Positions 23,435 through 34,009 of a DNA stretch of 64,000 nt are shown here, one piece after another (position 1 is the first letter of the stretch; each line of letters starts with the position of its first letter). The stretch spans positions 13,178,501 through 13,242,500 of the forward strand of contig OY821775.1 of NCBI GenBank assembly GCA_963682175.1. Reading direction: 5' to 3'. Both the position numbers and the translations under genes were made by a program. Origin of the DNA: Triglochin maritima. Taxonomy: Eukaryota; Streptophyta; Magnoliopsida; Alismatales; Juncaginaceae. Below the pieces are notes generated by a model. The model had not been told where the DNA came from and searched no databases. It saw only the letters and a list, made by a program, of their open reading frames with translations.

Positions 23435-26400
23435 ATGGATCCTTCTCTACCTGAAACCTCCATCACTCCTGAAATTTTAGCCGTGCAGGTGTTGTGTCAA
23501 CCACGTTCTTTCTGGTTCATTATTGGTCTCTAACAATTTTTTTGGTGGTTTAAGGGAAGCACGTACTACTTCCGCGAAACCAAGTGCGGTTTCACGGCCC
23601 TTCACAAGCAGTTCGACCGGATGAAGGAGGAGGAGAAAAATGTCTTCCAACGGACGTCTTTCGGTCACTTCCTCACCTTTCCTCACGTCACAACTGACAA
23701 CGAGATACTGAGTTGGTTCGTCGAACACTTCGACGCCAATGAAGTCGGTCTGAGAATAGCCACTGGGGTGATCCCATTTACGGTAGAAGACGTCACCCTT
23801 CTACTTGGACTAAGAGCACATGGGCAGAGAGTGGATATGGAAGCCATGTACGTAGAGAAACGTGACGGGGTTAACCTCGACAACACCCATCTACTGGGTC
23901 ATCTTACCGCCACGAGCTTGATGGGCGAGGAGGAGGAGCACGTCCGACTCCTTATTTCTATGATTTTCAATCATTTTTTGTTCTTCGATGGATCACTGCG
24001 AAGTAAAGCGTGGTACACGAAGCACCTTAAGAACCTCAAGCGCCTCAAGAGATATGCGTGGGCAAATGCGGTTCACACTTTCTTGGTTGAAGGCCTGGAG
24101 GAAGCCCAACGGGACCTCTCGAGGAGGAGATTGTCAGCGAACTTCTCTATGAAGCAGGGCTACGTGTATGGTTGCGTTGCCATATTACAAGTAAGCATCT
24201 TGGTCCGGAATGAGTGTTGTGTCAGTCCGGATTAGTGTTGGTTTATGTCCAGAATAAGTGTTTTGTCTGTCCGGGATAAGTCTTGTGTCTGTCCGGGATA
24301 AGTCTTGTGTCTGTCCGGAATAGTGTTGTCTCTGTTTGGAATAAGTGTCTTGAGGTTATCCGGGAAAAGTATTACGTATGTCCGGAATAGTGTTTTGTCT
24401 GTCCGGAATAAGTGTGTTGCCTGTCCGGAATAGTCCTGTATATGTCCGGAATGATTGTCTTGTCTGTCTGGAATACATATTGTGTCTGTCCGGAATAAGT
24501 ATTTTGTCTGTCCGGAATAAGAGTTTTGTCTGTCCAGAATAAGAGTTTTGTCTGTCCGGAATAATGTTGCGTCTGTCCGGAATAAGAGTCTTGTCTGTCC
24601 GGAATACGTATTGTGTCTATCCGGAATAAGTATTTTGTCTGTCTGGAATAGTGTTGCGTCTGTCCGGAATAAGAGTTTTGTCTGTCCGGAATACGTATTG
24701 TGTCTGTCCGGAATAAGTATTTTGTCTGTCCGGAATAGTCCTGTATATGTCCGGAATGATTGTCCTGTCTGTCCGGAATACGTATTGTGTCTGTCCGGAA
24801 TAAGAGTTTTGTCTGTCCGGAATAAGAGTTTCTGGTTTTTAACTCATTCCTGTTTTCAGGTGTGGCTTTGCGAGAAGTTCAAATTGGGGGATCCCCGGTC
24901 AGCATTTCCACTGTTCAAGTGTTGGACGGAAATGTTTAGTAGACGCCAAATCCTTAGGAAATGGGAAGATCGAGGCATCAACTTGTCCCGGATTTACTCG
25001 GGCCAATTTGAGTTGAAGGGCACTCCAAAACTCAGTGAACGGGAGCATTCACTGTTGTCAGAGGATCAATTTCCTCCTGCAGAAGCAACTCCCGCAGCAA
25101 AGGTCGCCTCGAAGGAAACACCTTCAACATCCACTCTACCAAGGGTACAACTCAGTGAATGCAACATTCCATGTGACCCACTGCTACAAGAGTTGGAACT
25201 TAGTGAGGTGAAGACGAATTGGCTGCGAGCCGAAGCAGCACTTAGGGAGGCGACCGTTAAAATTAACAACCTGGAGGAAGAACTCCGGATCTCTCAAGAA
25301 GAGTGTTGTAGGCTGAGAGTCCGTGGGGAGGAGGAAGAGAGGGAAAAGAGGGAGGAGGAAGAGAGAAATAAGAGGGAGGCGGAGGAGAGGGAAAAGAGGG
25401 AGGAAGAGAGAAATAAGAGGGAGGCGGAGGAGAGGGAAAAGAGGGAGGAAGAGAGAAATAAGAGGGAGGCGGAGGAGAGGAAGAAGAGAGAGGAGGAAGA
25501 GAGGGAGAAGAGAGAGGAGGAAGAAAGGAAGAAGAGGGAGGAGCAAGAGAAGAAGAAGAGGGAGGAGGATGAGAAGACGAGGAGGGAGGAAGATGAGAGG
25601 AATAAGAGAGAGGAGGATGAGAAGAAGAGGAGGGAGGAGGATGAGAGGAATAAGAGGGAGGAGGATGCGAGGAAGAGGAGGGAGGAGGATGAGAAGAAGA
25701 GGAGGGAGGAGGAAGAGAGAAAAAAACGGAGGGAGGAAGAGAGGAAGAAGAGGGAGGAGGAAGAGAAGAAGAAGAGGGAGGAGGATGAGAGGAATAAGAG
25801 GGAGGAGGAAGAGAAGAAGAGGAGGGAGGAGGATGAGAAGAAGAGGAGAGAGGAGGATGAGAGGAATAAGAGGGAGGAGGATGAGAGGAATAAGAGGGAG
25901 GAGGAAGAGAGGAATAAGAGGAAGGAGGAAGAGGGAGAGAAGAGGAAGGAGGATGAGAAGAAGAAGGAGGAAGATATGAGGAGACAACAGGAAAGAAAGA
26001 GGAAGACTGTGGTAGCGCTACCGCTTTTGCACCCTCAAAAAATGCGGACCATTAAACCACGCTTGCGCACAGAACATATCGACGAAGCGCAAAGCAAATC
26101 TGGCCAAGATGAGGCACAGAAGAATGCCGCAGAAAAACAAGAAGAAATAAAGGAGGCCGAAGAAGCCACCACAAAAACAAAAGGGGCCGAAGAAGCCAGT
26201 GAATAAATATACGAGGCCGACGAAACAGCGAAAGATGAACTGACCGCCCATGTTTCGTCCACGAGGCCCGATGTGGATGCGACCGCCTTGAGAACGCTGA
26301 CCAATGATGAGGTACGTCGTTTATTGAATGCAACGGCTCCCGAACGAGAGGCAAAAGATATTATCTGGAGGGGGGTTCTGAGCAATATCACCAGGGGTGA

Positions 26401-27004
26401 TCTCAAGGAAATAATTTCGCCAAAAACAGAATTCACCAACGAAACTCTTGACGGTCTAATTGAGGTACTCCTCAGAAGAGGAGGGCAACAAAAGGTGGTC
26501 TGCTTATCATCCTTCGAATCGGAAATGATTGTGGAGGGACAGGGAGAAGATATAAGGAAAGATTATTTACTCCCAAAAATTGAAGGACTAAATGTGGAGG
26601 AAGTCATCATCGCACAACCATGCTGTTTGGCCGGCCACTGGACTCTGTTCGTTGCCCACGGACCTCGATCAGAGTTCATTCAGTACAACAGCCTCTCCCG
26701 CACACTTAAAAAAGGTGACAATCCTAACCGTTTTGTCGGAACTCATGAATGCACCGCGTCTAAATTAGCGGGATTCTGGCGTGGGTTGTTGAAGGTCGAG
26801 TGGCCGCTGAGAGTTGAGAGGAAGGGTAGCCAACGACAGCTACCATGGAGTAACGACTGCGGGCCATACGTTTTGTACTGGATGAAGCGTTTGATGGAGA
26901 ATGCTGATCCGACGAAGCCGAAGCAGAGCAAGGTTATTCACCGTTTTAGAGGCGATTTGGCGAATTTCTTACTCGAAGACTCTGGGATGTGCGATAAAAA
27001 ATAA
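23435..27004 (+). CDS. Plant-mobile-domain / Ulp1 (C48) protease gene of a MULE, one in-frame stop
   Basis: Predicted exons: 23435-23488, 23555-24190 and 24860-27004, all phase 0 with GT...AG junctions (CAG|GT, TTTTCAG|GT). The N-terminal part (SFGHFLTFPHVTTDNEI, then FTVEDVTLLLGL) matches the plant mobile domain family linked to transposons. Exon 3 has about 220 residues of E/K/R repeats (25319-25990), likely a single alpha-helix. The C-terminal part is a Ulp1-type cysteine protease that would cleave SUMO-like tags in the nucleus: GHWTLFV supplies His, LPWSNDCGPYV the nucleophile Cys with Gln just before, while the usual Asp position reads YNSL (Asn). A TAA at 26204-26206 splits the frame; otherwise it is open to 27004. 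Ulp1-like genes carried by plant MULEs are known (Kaonashi type). It converges with the FAR1-like gene. Confidence 0.75.
24191..24859 (+). repeat. 22-bp TGTCCGGAATAAG minisatellite filling an intron
   Basis: This 669-bp intron is made almost entirely of some 25-30 monomers of 21-22 bp headed TGTCCGGAATA, with tails such as AGTGTTTTG, CGTATTGTG and AGAGTTTTG. The same monomer, inverted, makes up 27165-28310. The intron length is divisible by three and one frame is open from 24548, so retention of the right half would not break the reading frame. Confidence 0.9.
25319..25990 (+). repeat. Near-pure polypurine tract coding an E/K/R helix
   Basis: About 670 bp almost wholly A and G on the plus strand, from 24-bp units coding KREEDERN-type octapeptides. 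It is part of exon 3 of the Ulp1 gene. Confidence 0.9.
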
Positions 27005-27164
27005 ACGCCTTGAAAATGTTTTAATTTACTTTGCACCATTGCGCACTCAACAATTTTTTTTCCAAAGTTATACATGTATACATGTTAAAATTACATAGAC
27101 TATTTGAATGATTTATCAATACAAGGACATTTGGTGTTGGGTTTTTATCTTTTATAAAATTATT

Positions 27165-28310
27165 TTTTTGTTTCCGGACATACATGATACGTAATCCGGA
27201 CAGACATATAACGTAATCCGGACATACCATTAGCGTAATCCGGACAGACATACAATGTAATCCGGACAGAAATAAAACGTAAACCGAACATACAATGTAA
27301 TCCGGACAGCATAATTACGTATTCCGGACATATTGGTCACTTAATCCGGACATAAATAAAACGTAATCCGGACATTGATGAATCGTAATCCGGACGGACA
27401 TATAACGTAATCCGGACATACTGGTAACTTAATCCGGACATAAATAAAACTTATTCCGGACAGAAATTAACGTAATCCGGACAGACAAACAATGTAATCC
27501 AGACAGCCTAAGTACGTCTTCCGGACATACTGGTCACTTAATCCGGACATAAATAAAATGTAATCCGGACATTGATGAATCGTAATCCGGACGGACATAT
27601 AACGTAATCCGGACATACTGGTAACTTAATCCGGACATAAATAAAACTTATTCCGGACAGAAATTAACGTAATCCGGACAGACAAACAATGTAATCTGGA
27701 CAGCCTAAGTACGTATTTCGGACATACTGGTCACTTAATCCGGACATAAATAAAACGTAATCCGGACATTGATGAATCGTAATCCGGACGGACATATAAC
27801 GTAATCCGGACATACTGGTAACTTAATCCGGACATAAATAAAACTTATTCCGGACGGACATATAACGTAATCCGGACAGACAAACAATGTAATCCGGACG
27901 GCCTAATTACGTATTCCGGACATACTGGTCACTTAATCCGGACATAAATAAAACTTAATCCGGACATAAATAAAACTTATTCCGGACAGAAATTAACGTA
28001 ATCCGGACAGACAAACAATGTAATCCGGACAGCCTAAGTACGTCTTCCGGACATACTGGTCACTTAATCCAGACATAAATAAAACGTAATCCGGACATAC
28101 TAGTAACTTAATTCGGACATAAATAAAACTTATTCCGGACAGAAATTAACGTAATCCGGACAGACAAACAATGTAATTCAGACAACCTAAGTACGTCTTC
28201 CGGACATACTGGTCACTTAATCCGGACATAAATAAAACGTAATCCGGACATTGATGAATCGTAATCCGGACGGACATATAACGTAATCAGGACAGACATA
28301 CAACAAACCA
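27165..28310 (+). repeat. TCCGGACA 22-bp satellite with a 197-bp higher-order unit
   Basis: About 50 contiguous monomers of 21-22 bp, each headed TCCGGACA. The variable tails recur in a fixed order of nine monomers, giving a 197-bp higher-order repeat: the marker TACTGGTCACTTAA (or near) starts at 27331, 27528, 27725 and 27923 (steps 197, 197, 198), then at 28054 and 28207 after shortened units. It fills the space between the stops of two convergent genes (27004 and 28464). Confidence 0.9.
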
Positions 28311-28463
28311 AAATTACTTAAATATATTTGTCGCTATCAGAAATTAATTCACAAACGAACAAGCAAAGAAAGGGTTGAATCTTATGCAATAATACAGACA
28401 GACATACAATGACTTTCAACAAAATTACATAGGAATAATTCCAACCAAGGACAAATACAATAA

Positions 28464-30879
28464 TCAAGGAGGAACTCCCTCGTAATGCAAATTCATGTCC
28501 CAGTCATCGAAATCGTGATCCCCCGGTTTGGGTGCTGCAGGGTGTAACGGGGGTAGAACCTTCTTCCTGATGATTTTCTTAACGTTACTTTTAATTATTT
28601 TCTCAGACAAAGAAATCCGTCGTTTGCTCGGTGGTCTGCCTTTCCGTCTTGTCTTATCCGGATTGAGAACGGATGTACCATCGAACACAGGATCAGGTCG
28701 TTGCATACGTTCCTTAAGCAACTCAAGTGCCTCTACCGCCTGAAGATATCTGTCGTTTGAGTCGAAAGCGGCCTCGGCGATCCAAACCGCAAGACCCATT
28801 ATGTCGTCGTGGCGACGAAGCGCATCGTTCCCCGTTATGCCACTTTGAAGGGGAAACTTGACTCCATAGCTCCTTCGGATATCCTTCCTCCATCGGTGGA
28901 CGATGTAAGACTCGGGGAGCAACGCGTTTGGACGTATTCGGGCAATAACAACATAAACCTGACAACATAGGATACCGACGTGATCAAACATTCTGCAATC
29001 GCATACCCACTTCTCATCTCTAATTTGCACTGTGAACCGTTTCGACAATGGGAGGATATGTGTCAATACATGTTCGGTCACGTTGAAGTGCAATGTGTCG
29101 TCCTCGTTGAACTCATCCTTGATGTCGCAGTACATCATCTTCCCAATTTCTAACTGCACCTTCTTGAAGACACCCACCGTATACAACTCGCTCAATTGCC
29201 TCTCGAATGGATATTTCGAAATCAATTGCGGAGCCTTATGCTGACAATCGAAATCAGACTGAGCTTCCTTCTCATACTTGTGGCGTACTGCGAGTTCGTA
29301 TTGTTTCACGAACTGCTTAAGTGTCGTCCTTGATGTGAGGTACTTATCGAAGAAGGCGTTCATACCCTTACTTCTCTGGGTTGATGTCATTCCTGCGGAA
29401 AAACAATCCCGCCAAAATGCAGGTACCCAGTGCTCTCGAATTGCATAAATGGATCGGAGCCAATTATTGTCGTGGAACTCGAAATCATCTAGAAAACCCT
29501 GCCAATTCCGCTCGAATTCTGCCGGAGTCTTGGAATCGAATACACAGTTGTTGAGGTCAAACAACGTATGCTCCCGGTACTTCGTGGGCAGCTTCACAAG
29601 GGCCTTATTCATTATGTGCCATATACAAAATCTGTGCCGCGCTTCAGGGAACACAGTCCTTACAACCGCAGCTATGGCGTCACATTGGTCTGTTATGATC
29701 GCCGGGGGGCTTGTATCTGCACACAACGCGATCAAGATAAAAAGATATGTTAATCCGGACAGAAATAACGTAAACCGGACAGACGTCAAGGGTAAACCGG
29801 ACGAGCAAAAAATGTAAACCGGACATACGTAAGGGATAAACCGGACGAGCAAAAGACGCAAACCGGACAGACGTAAAGGGTAACCGGACAGGCACATAAC
29901 ATAAAACAGACAAAATAAAACACGTACCGTTCATGCACGTCAACCATGTTTGGAACAACCAAATGTAATTTTGTGTCATCTCGGAAGAGAGGAGTGCGCA
30001 ACCGAGTAGGACGGACTGGTAGTGGTGATTTACCCCCACAAATGGGGCAAAAGGCATGTCATACTTGTTTGTTATGTATGTTGTGTCGAAACATATTGCA
30101 TCTCCAAAGTAAGAGTAAGCAGCTCGAGAACGACTGTTGGCCCAGAACACATTTCGTAGTCTGCCTTCGTCGTCCATATCCATTACGTAAAAGAAGCGGG
30201 AATCATTCTTCTGCATCCTGATGAAATAATCTTGGATAGCTTGCGCATCTCCTGGTCCCATTTTGAGGTTTCTAACCTCGTTCACAACATTCCTGCGAAA
30301 CATAATTTTTATGACAAAGCTAAATGCGTAACTTCATCCAGGTTAAGTGGAGAATAAATAACCTTAGGTCCCGCTCGTTGAAAGACAATTTATCGTGACC
30401 TCCAGCTTCGACCACAAAAGATTGCATGGTCGTGGCGGCAGATATACCATCAGCATCATTGCACGAAATGCGTGCTCTGGCGGACTCCGGGACGGATCGT
30501 TTTTGTCGGAGGAAGCGCATCCGGTCTTCCGACAGTATGGCGTGATTATGTTCGAGATCTACGTAGTTAATTACGTAGCCTCTGGATGGATTACCGGAGA
30601 CCCTAATCCGAGCAGTGCATCGACCCTACCGGATAACCTATGTTTCGGTCTACCTTCACCTTGGTTTCCAGGAGCATTACCCTCCTTTGAGCAAGTAAGA
30701 GTGGCCCGTATTACAACACCATGACCGTAATGAGATTGTCTTATCTTCACACCAAAACAACAAGAATCGGCCTATGAAACGTAAAATGCTTTGACTTCTT
30801 CGAAGGAAGGAAAATTCATCATCACTTGAGGGACGTTGGAGGCATGAGCCGGATGTGAGGACACATTTACGAGTGCCAT
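28464..30879 (-). pseudogene. FAR1/FHY3-like MULE transposase gene, damaged
   Basis: Predicted exons on the minus strand: 30879-30363, 30292-29928 and 29716-28464, with GT...AG junctions. The product resembles FAR1-related proteins, which derive from MULE transposases: an N-terminal FAR1 DNA-binding part (FPSFEEVKAFYVS start), MULE transposase core (RLRNVFWANSRSR, FDTTYITNKYDMPFAPFVGV, IITDQCDAI, HRFCIWHI), MNAFFDKYLTSRTTLKQFV, a SWIM zinc-finger region (WVCDCRMFDHVGILC) and an AT-hook-like RKGRPPSKRR near the C-terminus. Damage: TAG at 30772-30774, two more stops and a frame change around 30540-30580, the usual Glu of the RSExMNAFF block is replaced (RSKGMNAFF), and the SWIM His after GILC is Gln. 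Exons 2 and 3 are otherwise open. Confidence 0.8.
29740..29915 (-). repeat. TGTCCGGTTTACC repeats in the FAR1-like gene intron
   Basis: The 211-bp intron 29717-29927 holds about eight units with core CCGGACAGACGT on the plus strand, i.e. TGTCCGGTTTA in the gene's sense direction. The sense-strand motif is thus the same as in the Ulp1 gene's intron on the opposite strand. Confidence 0.8.
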
Positions 30880-31554
30880 TACAGTACAACAAAAATGGAG
30901 GAAGGAGAGAAGAAGGAATGGTTCGTAGGATCGGAATAACCTAGACACTCTTATTTGTATCTCCGTGAAGCGCCAAAGAATAAGAAAGAAGACGGAGGAC
31001 GTGCTAATTTGAAAAGCATTAAATGCGATGGTGGACGCATCGGGAAAATAAAACAACAGCAAAAAATTCAGGAGTAAGTAGTACGTCTGTCCGGAATAAG
31101 TGTTCCAACTGTTCGGCATAAATAGTAACTGTGTCCGGAATAAGTTATGCGCTTGTCCAGAAACTAAAGAAAATGACTGATGTGTGTGTCTGGAAAAAAA
31201 TGAATTTATTAATAAAGAGAAGGGAAAAAAACAGGAGGACGAATGTTGAGTAACTAGTCTTCAGTCTGTGTAGGAGCGGCAAAATGAAGTGAGTGATTTG
31301 AGACGCATTAATGAGGGATGGAGAAATTTGTACGAAACGAGGAATAAACTAAACAAAGAAATTATTTCTGGGGAGAGTGCGCACTCAGCCGCGTCTGCTG
31401 ACTGGGTTGCCCACATCAGCCAGTGTGCTGACTGGGTTAGCAGCGTCCGTGACGCGAGCGTTCAACAAACATTTCCCTTGTTATAAAACAACGATAAAGT
31501 AAAGCGACAACGATAAAGAATGAAAAAGTTGTATTTCAACTTATTATTGTCAAC
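30880..31554. promoter_or_regulatory. Upstream region of the FAR1-like gene with TGTCCGGAATAAG units
   Basis: No coding region. At 31082-31165 three to four TGTCCGGAATAAG-type units occur, facing inward. At 31376-31460 the GC-rich block includes GCGTCCGTGACGC and repeated GACTGGGTT; the region left of the Ulp1 gene (23125-23210) has GCGTCCGTGACGC and GACCAGTCAACTG, so the two flanks show partial inverted similarity and may be the degenerate ends of the two-gene MULE. Confidence 0.45.
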
Positions 31555-33245
31555 CTTGGACATTACAATTATCTTTGTTTATGGACATAGAAAGACATAG
31601 AAATTATAAAGAGAAATTAGTACAAATCAATACAATTTAATACAAATGAATATTTGAATGAGAAATATGTTACAACACGGAAATTGAATGTAAGGTGTAT
31701 CATTCACTACATATTATTGTTTCATAACACCCCATTTGGATGATCATCTTTTGATATACATTTTTTGATTTGTCTTGTTAAAAACTTTGCTAAGAAAAAT
31801 TCCGTGAAAAAAAAATACCGAGCATATAACTCTCCTTATTTCAACACAACATTTATAACACTTCCTTAGACAATATACGTTATGTTCATGTATCGTTAAA
31901 AATAATGCGACAAAACCATGTGGGGAAAAATAACTAAGAAAAAAAGAGTGCATAACATACATTAACAAAATTGCACAGATTGTCTCATTAAAAACCTTTA
32001 GCCAATAAAACTTTTTAGGACAAAACTTGGAAAAAAGGGAAAAAAGTGCAACTACAAGCCTTTTTGGATATCCGTTTTTTAGGGGCGATAAATACAAATC
32101 CGCTCCTCCTGATTCATAGTTTACCAAACTTACGAATATATTTTACAAAGTTCTTAAACACAAAAGTGCACGAGGATTCAATAAACAAATACATCATAGT
32201 TAAACGGATTTGATGGATATTTACTATATTTCACTTAGATAATAAGAATGTGAAATATGTTTGCACAATTTTTCTCAATTAATATACTGAGAGTAACAAA
32301 AATATGATAATTTTTGCAAAATATGAATATGTTAACTCAAAAGATATTACTTATGAACAATTTAAAGACGTCTCATATTTATATTGATGTCATACTGATA
32401 TGAGAATGTAAGAATCAATAATTGATTCACCAACTTGCATAAAATTATAATGACTCCACACAATGACACCAAATAGTTTGTGATAATAATTGATGTGGAT
32501 TGGACACGTAGGAAACATCTCTAATGTAAATATGTATCGCATGACTAGAAATTGGTAGATCCTCGAATATCATCTAAATATTTTCAGAGAAAAATATTAC
32601 TTAGATAAAACATTCATTGCCTTATTAGGTTTCAAGTTATAATAAAATTTTCACGACGTCTAGATAAGGAACTTCAAGTCCTATTGCAACCTCTTTAGAT
32701 TATTATTCTAATTGGATATTTGTCTATATAGAATAGACGACCTGTTGTTAGTGTGCTTTCAAGGTGAGCATTTTAGTATAATATTTTTCTTCAACGTTCT
32801 ACAATTGAATCACTGTACCAATTCTTTTCTCGAGAATGTTCAAACTTTAGGTCGAAAAATAATTATTTTTTCTCTAGTCTTTTATTTCAAAAATTCATCT
32901 TTTAAATATTTCACAGTTTTCAAAACTCATATAAGTACCAACACCAAAGGACTTATAAAACTTTAAAGTCACAACATATCTTATATGCATATCTATTTAC
33001 AAGTCATATTGATCATGTAACATAACGTATTATCAATATTACGAGAGAATGAGTAACATCACGATGGATGTTGGGTCATGCGAATATCCTTATATTAATT
33101 ATCGCTTTATAATGTATCACATTGTTATTGTGATTTGTATTTGTATTCTTCAGGGATATAATTTAAGCAATCAAATAGAAATCTGGACTACATGTCCAAA
33201 CAATATATTTAATAAACGAGTTTAGTTCTACATTGTTCGCGTTCT
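31555..33245 (-). repeat. Old copia-type LTR remnant containing repeats A and B
   Basis: 31590-31752 is repeat A (see 22964). Next comes TTGTCTTGTTAAAAACTTTG and at 31980-32080 TCATTAAAAACCTTT, GACAAAACTTGG and AAAAAGTGCA, a word order typical of one plant copia LTR class. 32935-33240 is repeat B, nearly identical to 58764-59077 in the same orientation. I read the whole as the LTR, or a large part of it, of a minus-strand element; ends are not defined. Small ORFs inside are chance. Confidence 0.55.
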
Positions 33246-33683
33246 TTTATTCATTTAAAATACGAACGCTTCTAGCATTCTTATAATATTATAGGTTTTG
33301 GATCCAATTTTTATCTTGAAATAACATGCTATAAAGGAGGTGAATCAATTGTCGACAATAATTTTAAATATTTAATATCTCTCTCGTATCAACATAGTTG
33401 ATTGCAACTTTTATGTCAATAAAAATCAGATCCTCGTCGTTTCCCAAACATTAGGATTTGACCGTTCTGTATTTCTGGAATTTATTTTGTTTAGCGGTTG
33501 CATTTATTTTACCAGGTTTGTATTTTCAGAAATATCATCTTCAGGAGGTATGAATATAAAGATCTTCGCCTTCTCGGCAAATGCATATTATTTTCAGTAA
33601 CAATATGAGTAAGGATAATAGTCTCAACATGGTAATTAGCGAGACCCCCGAACGACCTGTCGAAGTGGTTTAATAGTATGGTC
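33246..33683. other. No gene seen
   Basis: AT-rich stretch between the LTR remnant and the Harbinger element. A short segment near 33535 (TCTTCAGGAGGTATGA) has a counterpart at 59088, so part of it is still LTR-derived. Confidence 0.35.
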
Positions 33684-33795
33684 TAAGATGGTTAACCCAT
33701 GGTCTAAAACATGGTTAGGGTTAATTGATAATGTATTGAGTATTTTTTAGTAATGTGAGGTGATAATTTTTTATTATTGTGGGATCAATGTTTAA

Positions 33796-33909
33796 TCACT
33801 CGTGCACTGTGTCATCACGCTTTGACTATTCAATCACGCGTGCACTATGTAGTCACGCTTGCACTGTGCATTCACGCGGGTACTGTGCATTCACACGTGT
33901 ACAGTGCAA
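33796..33909 (+). repeat. 19-bp tandem repeat, six units
   Basis: Six contiguous 19-bp units with consensus TCACGCGTGCACTGTGCAT; units 1, 4 and 5 are closest, unit 2 is most diverged. It lies about 100 bp upstream of the transposase frame, the same place as the 30-bp array in the first Harbinger copy. Confidence 0.9.
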
Positions 33910-34009
33910 CAAATACCTCTATCTACTCTCAACTATAAATACATCTACCTATCTCATTTAATTCGTCACATCTTCTTAAATTCTTCACTCCTATTAGCTT
34001 CTCATCTCG

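Noticed and set aside
25323..25979. 218-codon Arg/Gly-rich ORF, plus strand
   Set aside because: Other frame of the same polypurine tract.
25184..25987. 267-codon Leu/Pro-rich ORF on the minus strand
   Set aside because: Complement of the GA-rich E/K/R coding tract; pure shadow.
27165..28310. Regular short repeats that look CRISPR-like
   Set aside because: Contiguous 22-bp monomers without unique spacers, in a plant transposon complex; spaced higher-order satellite fits better.
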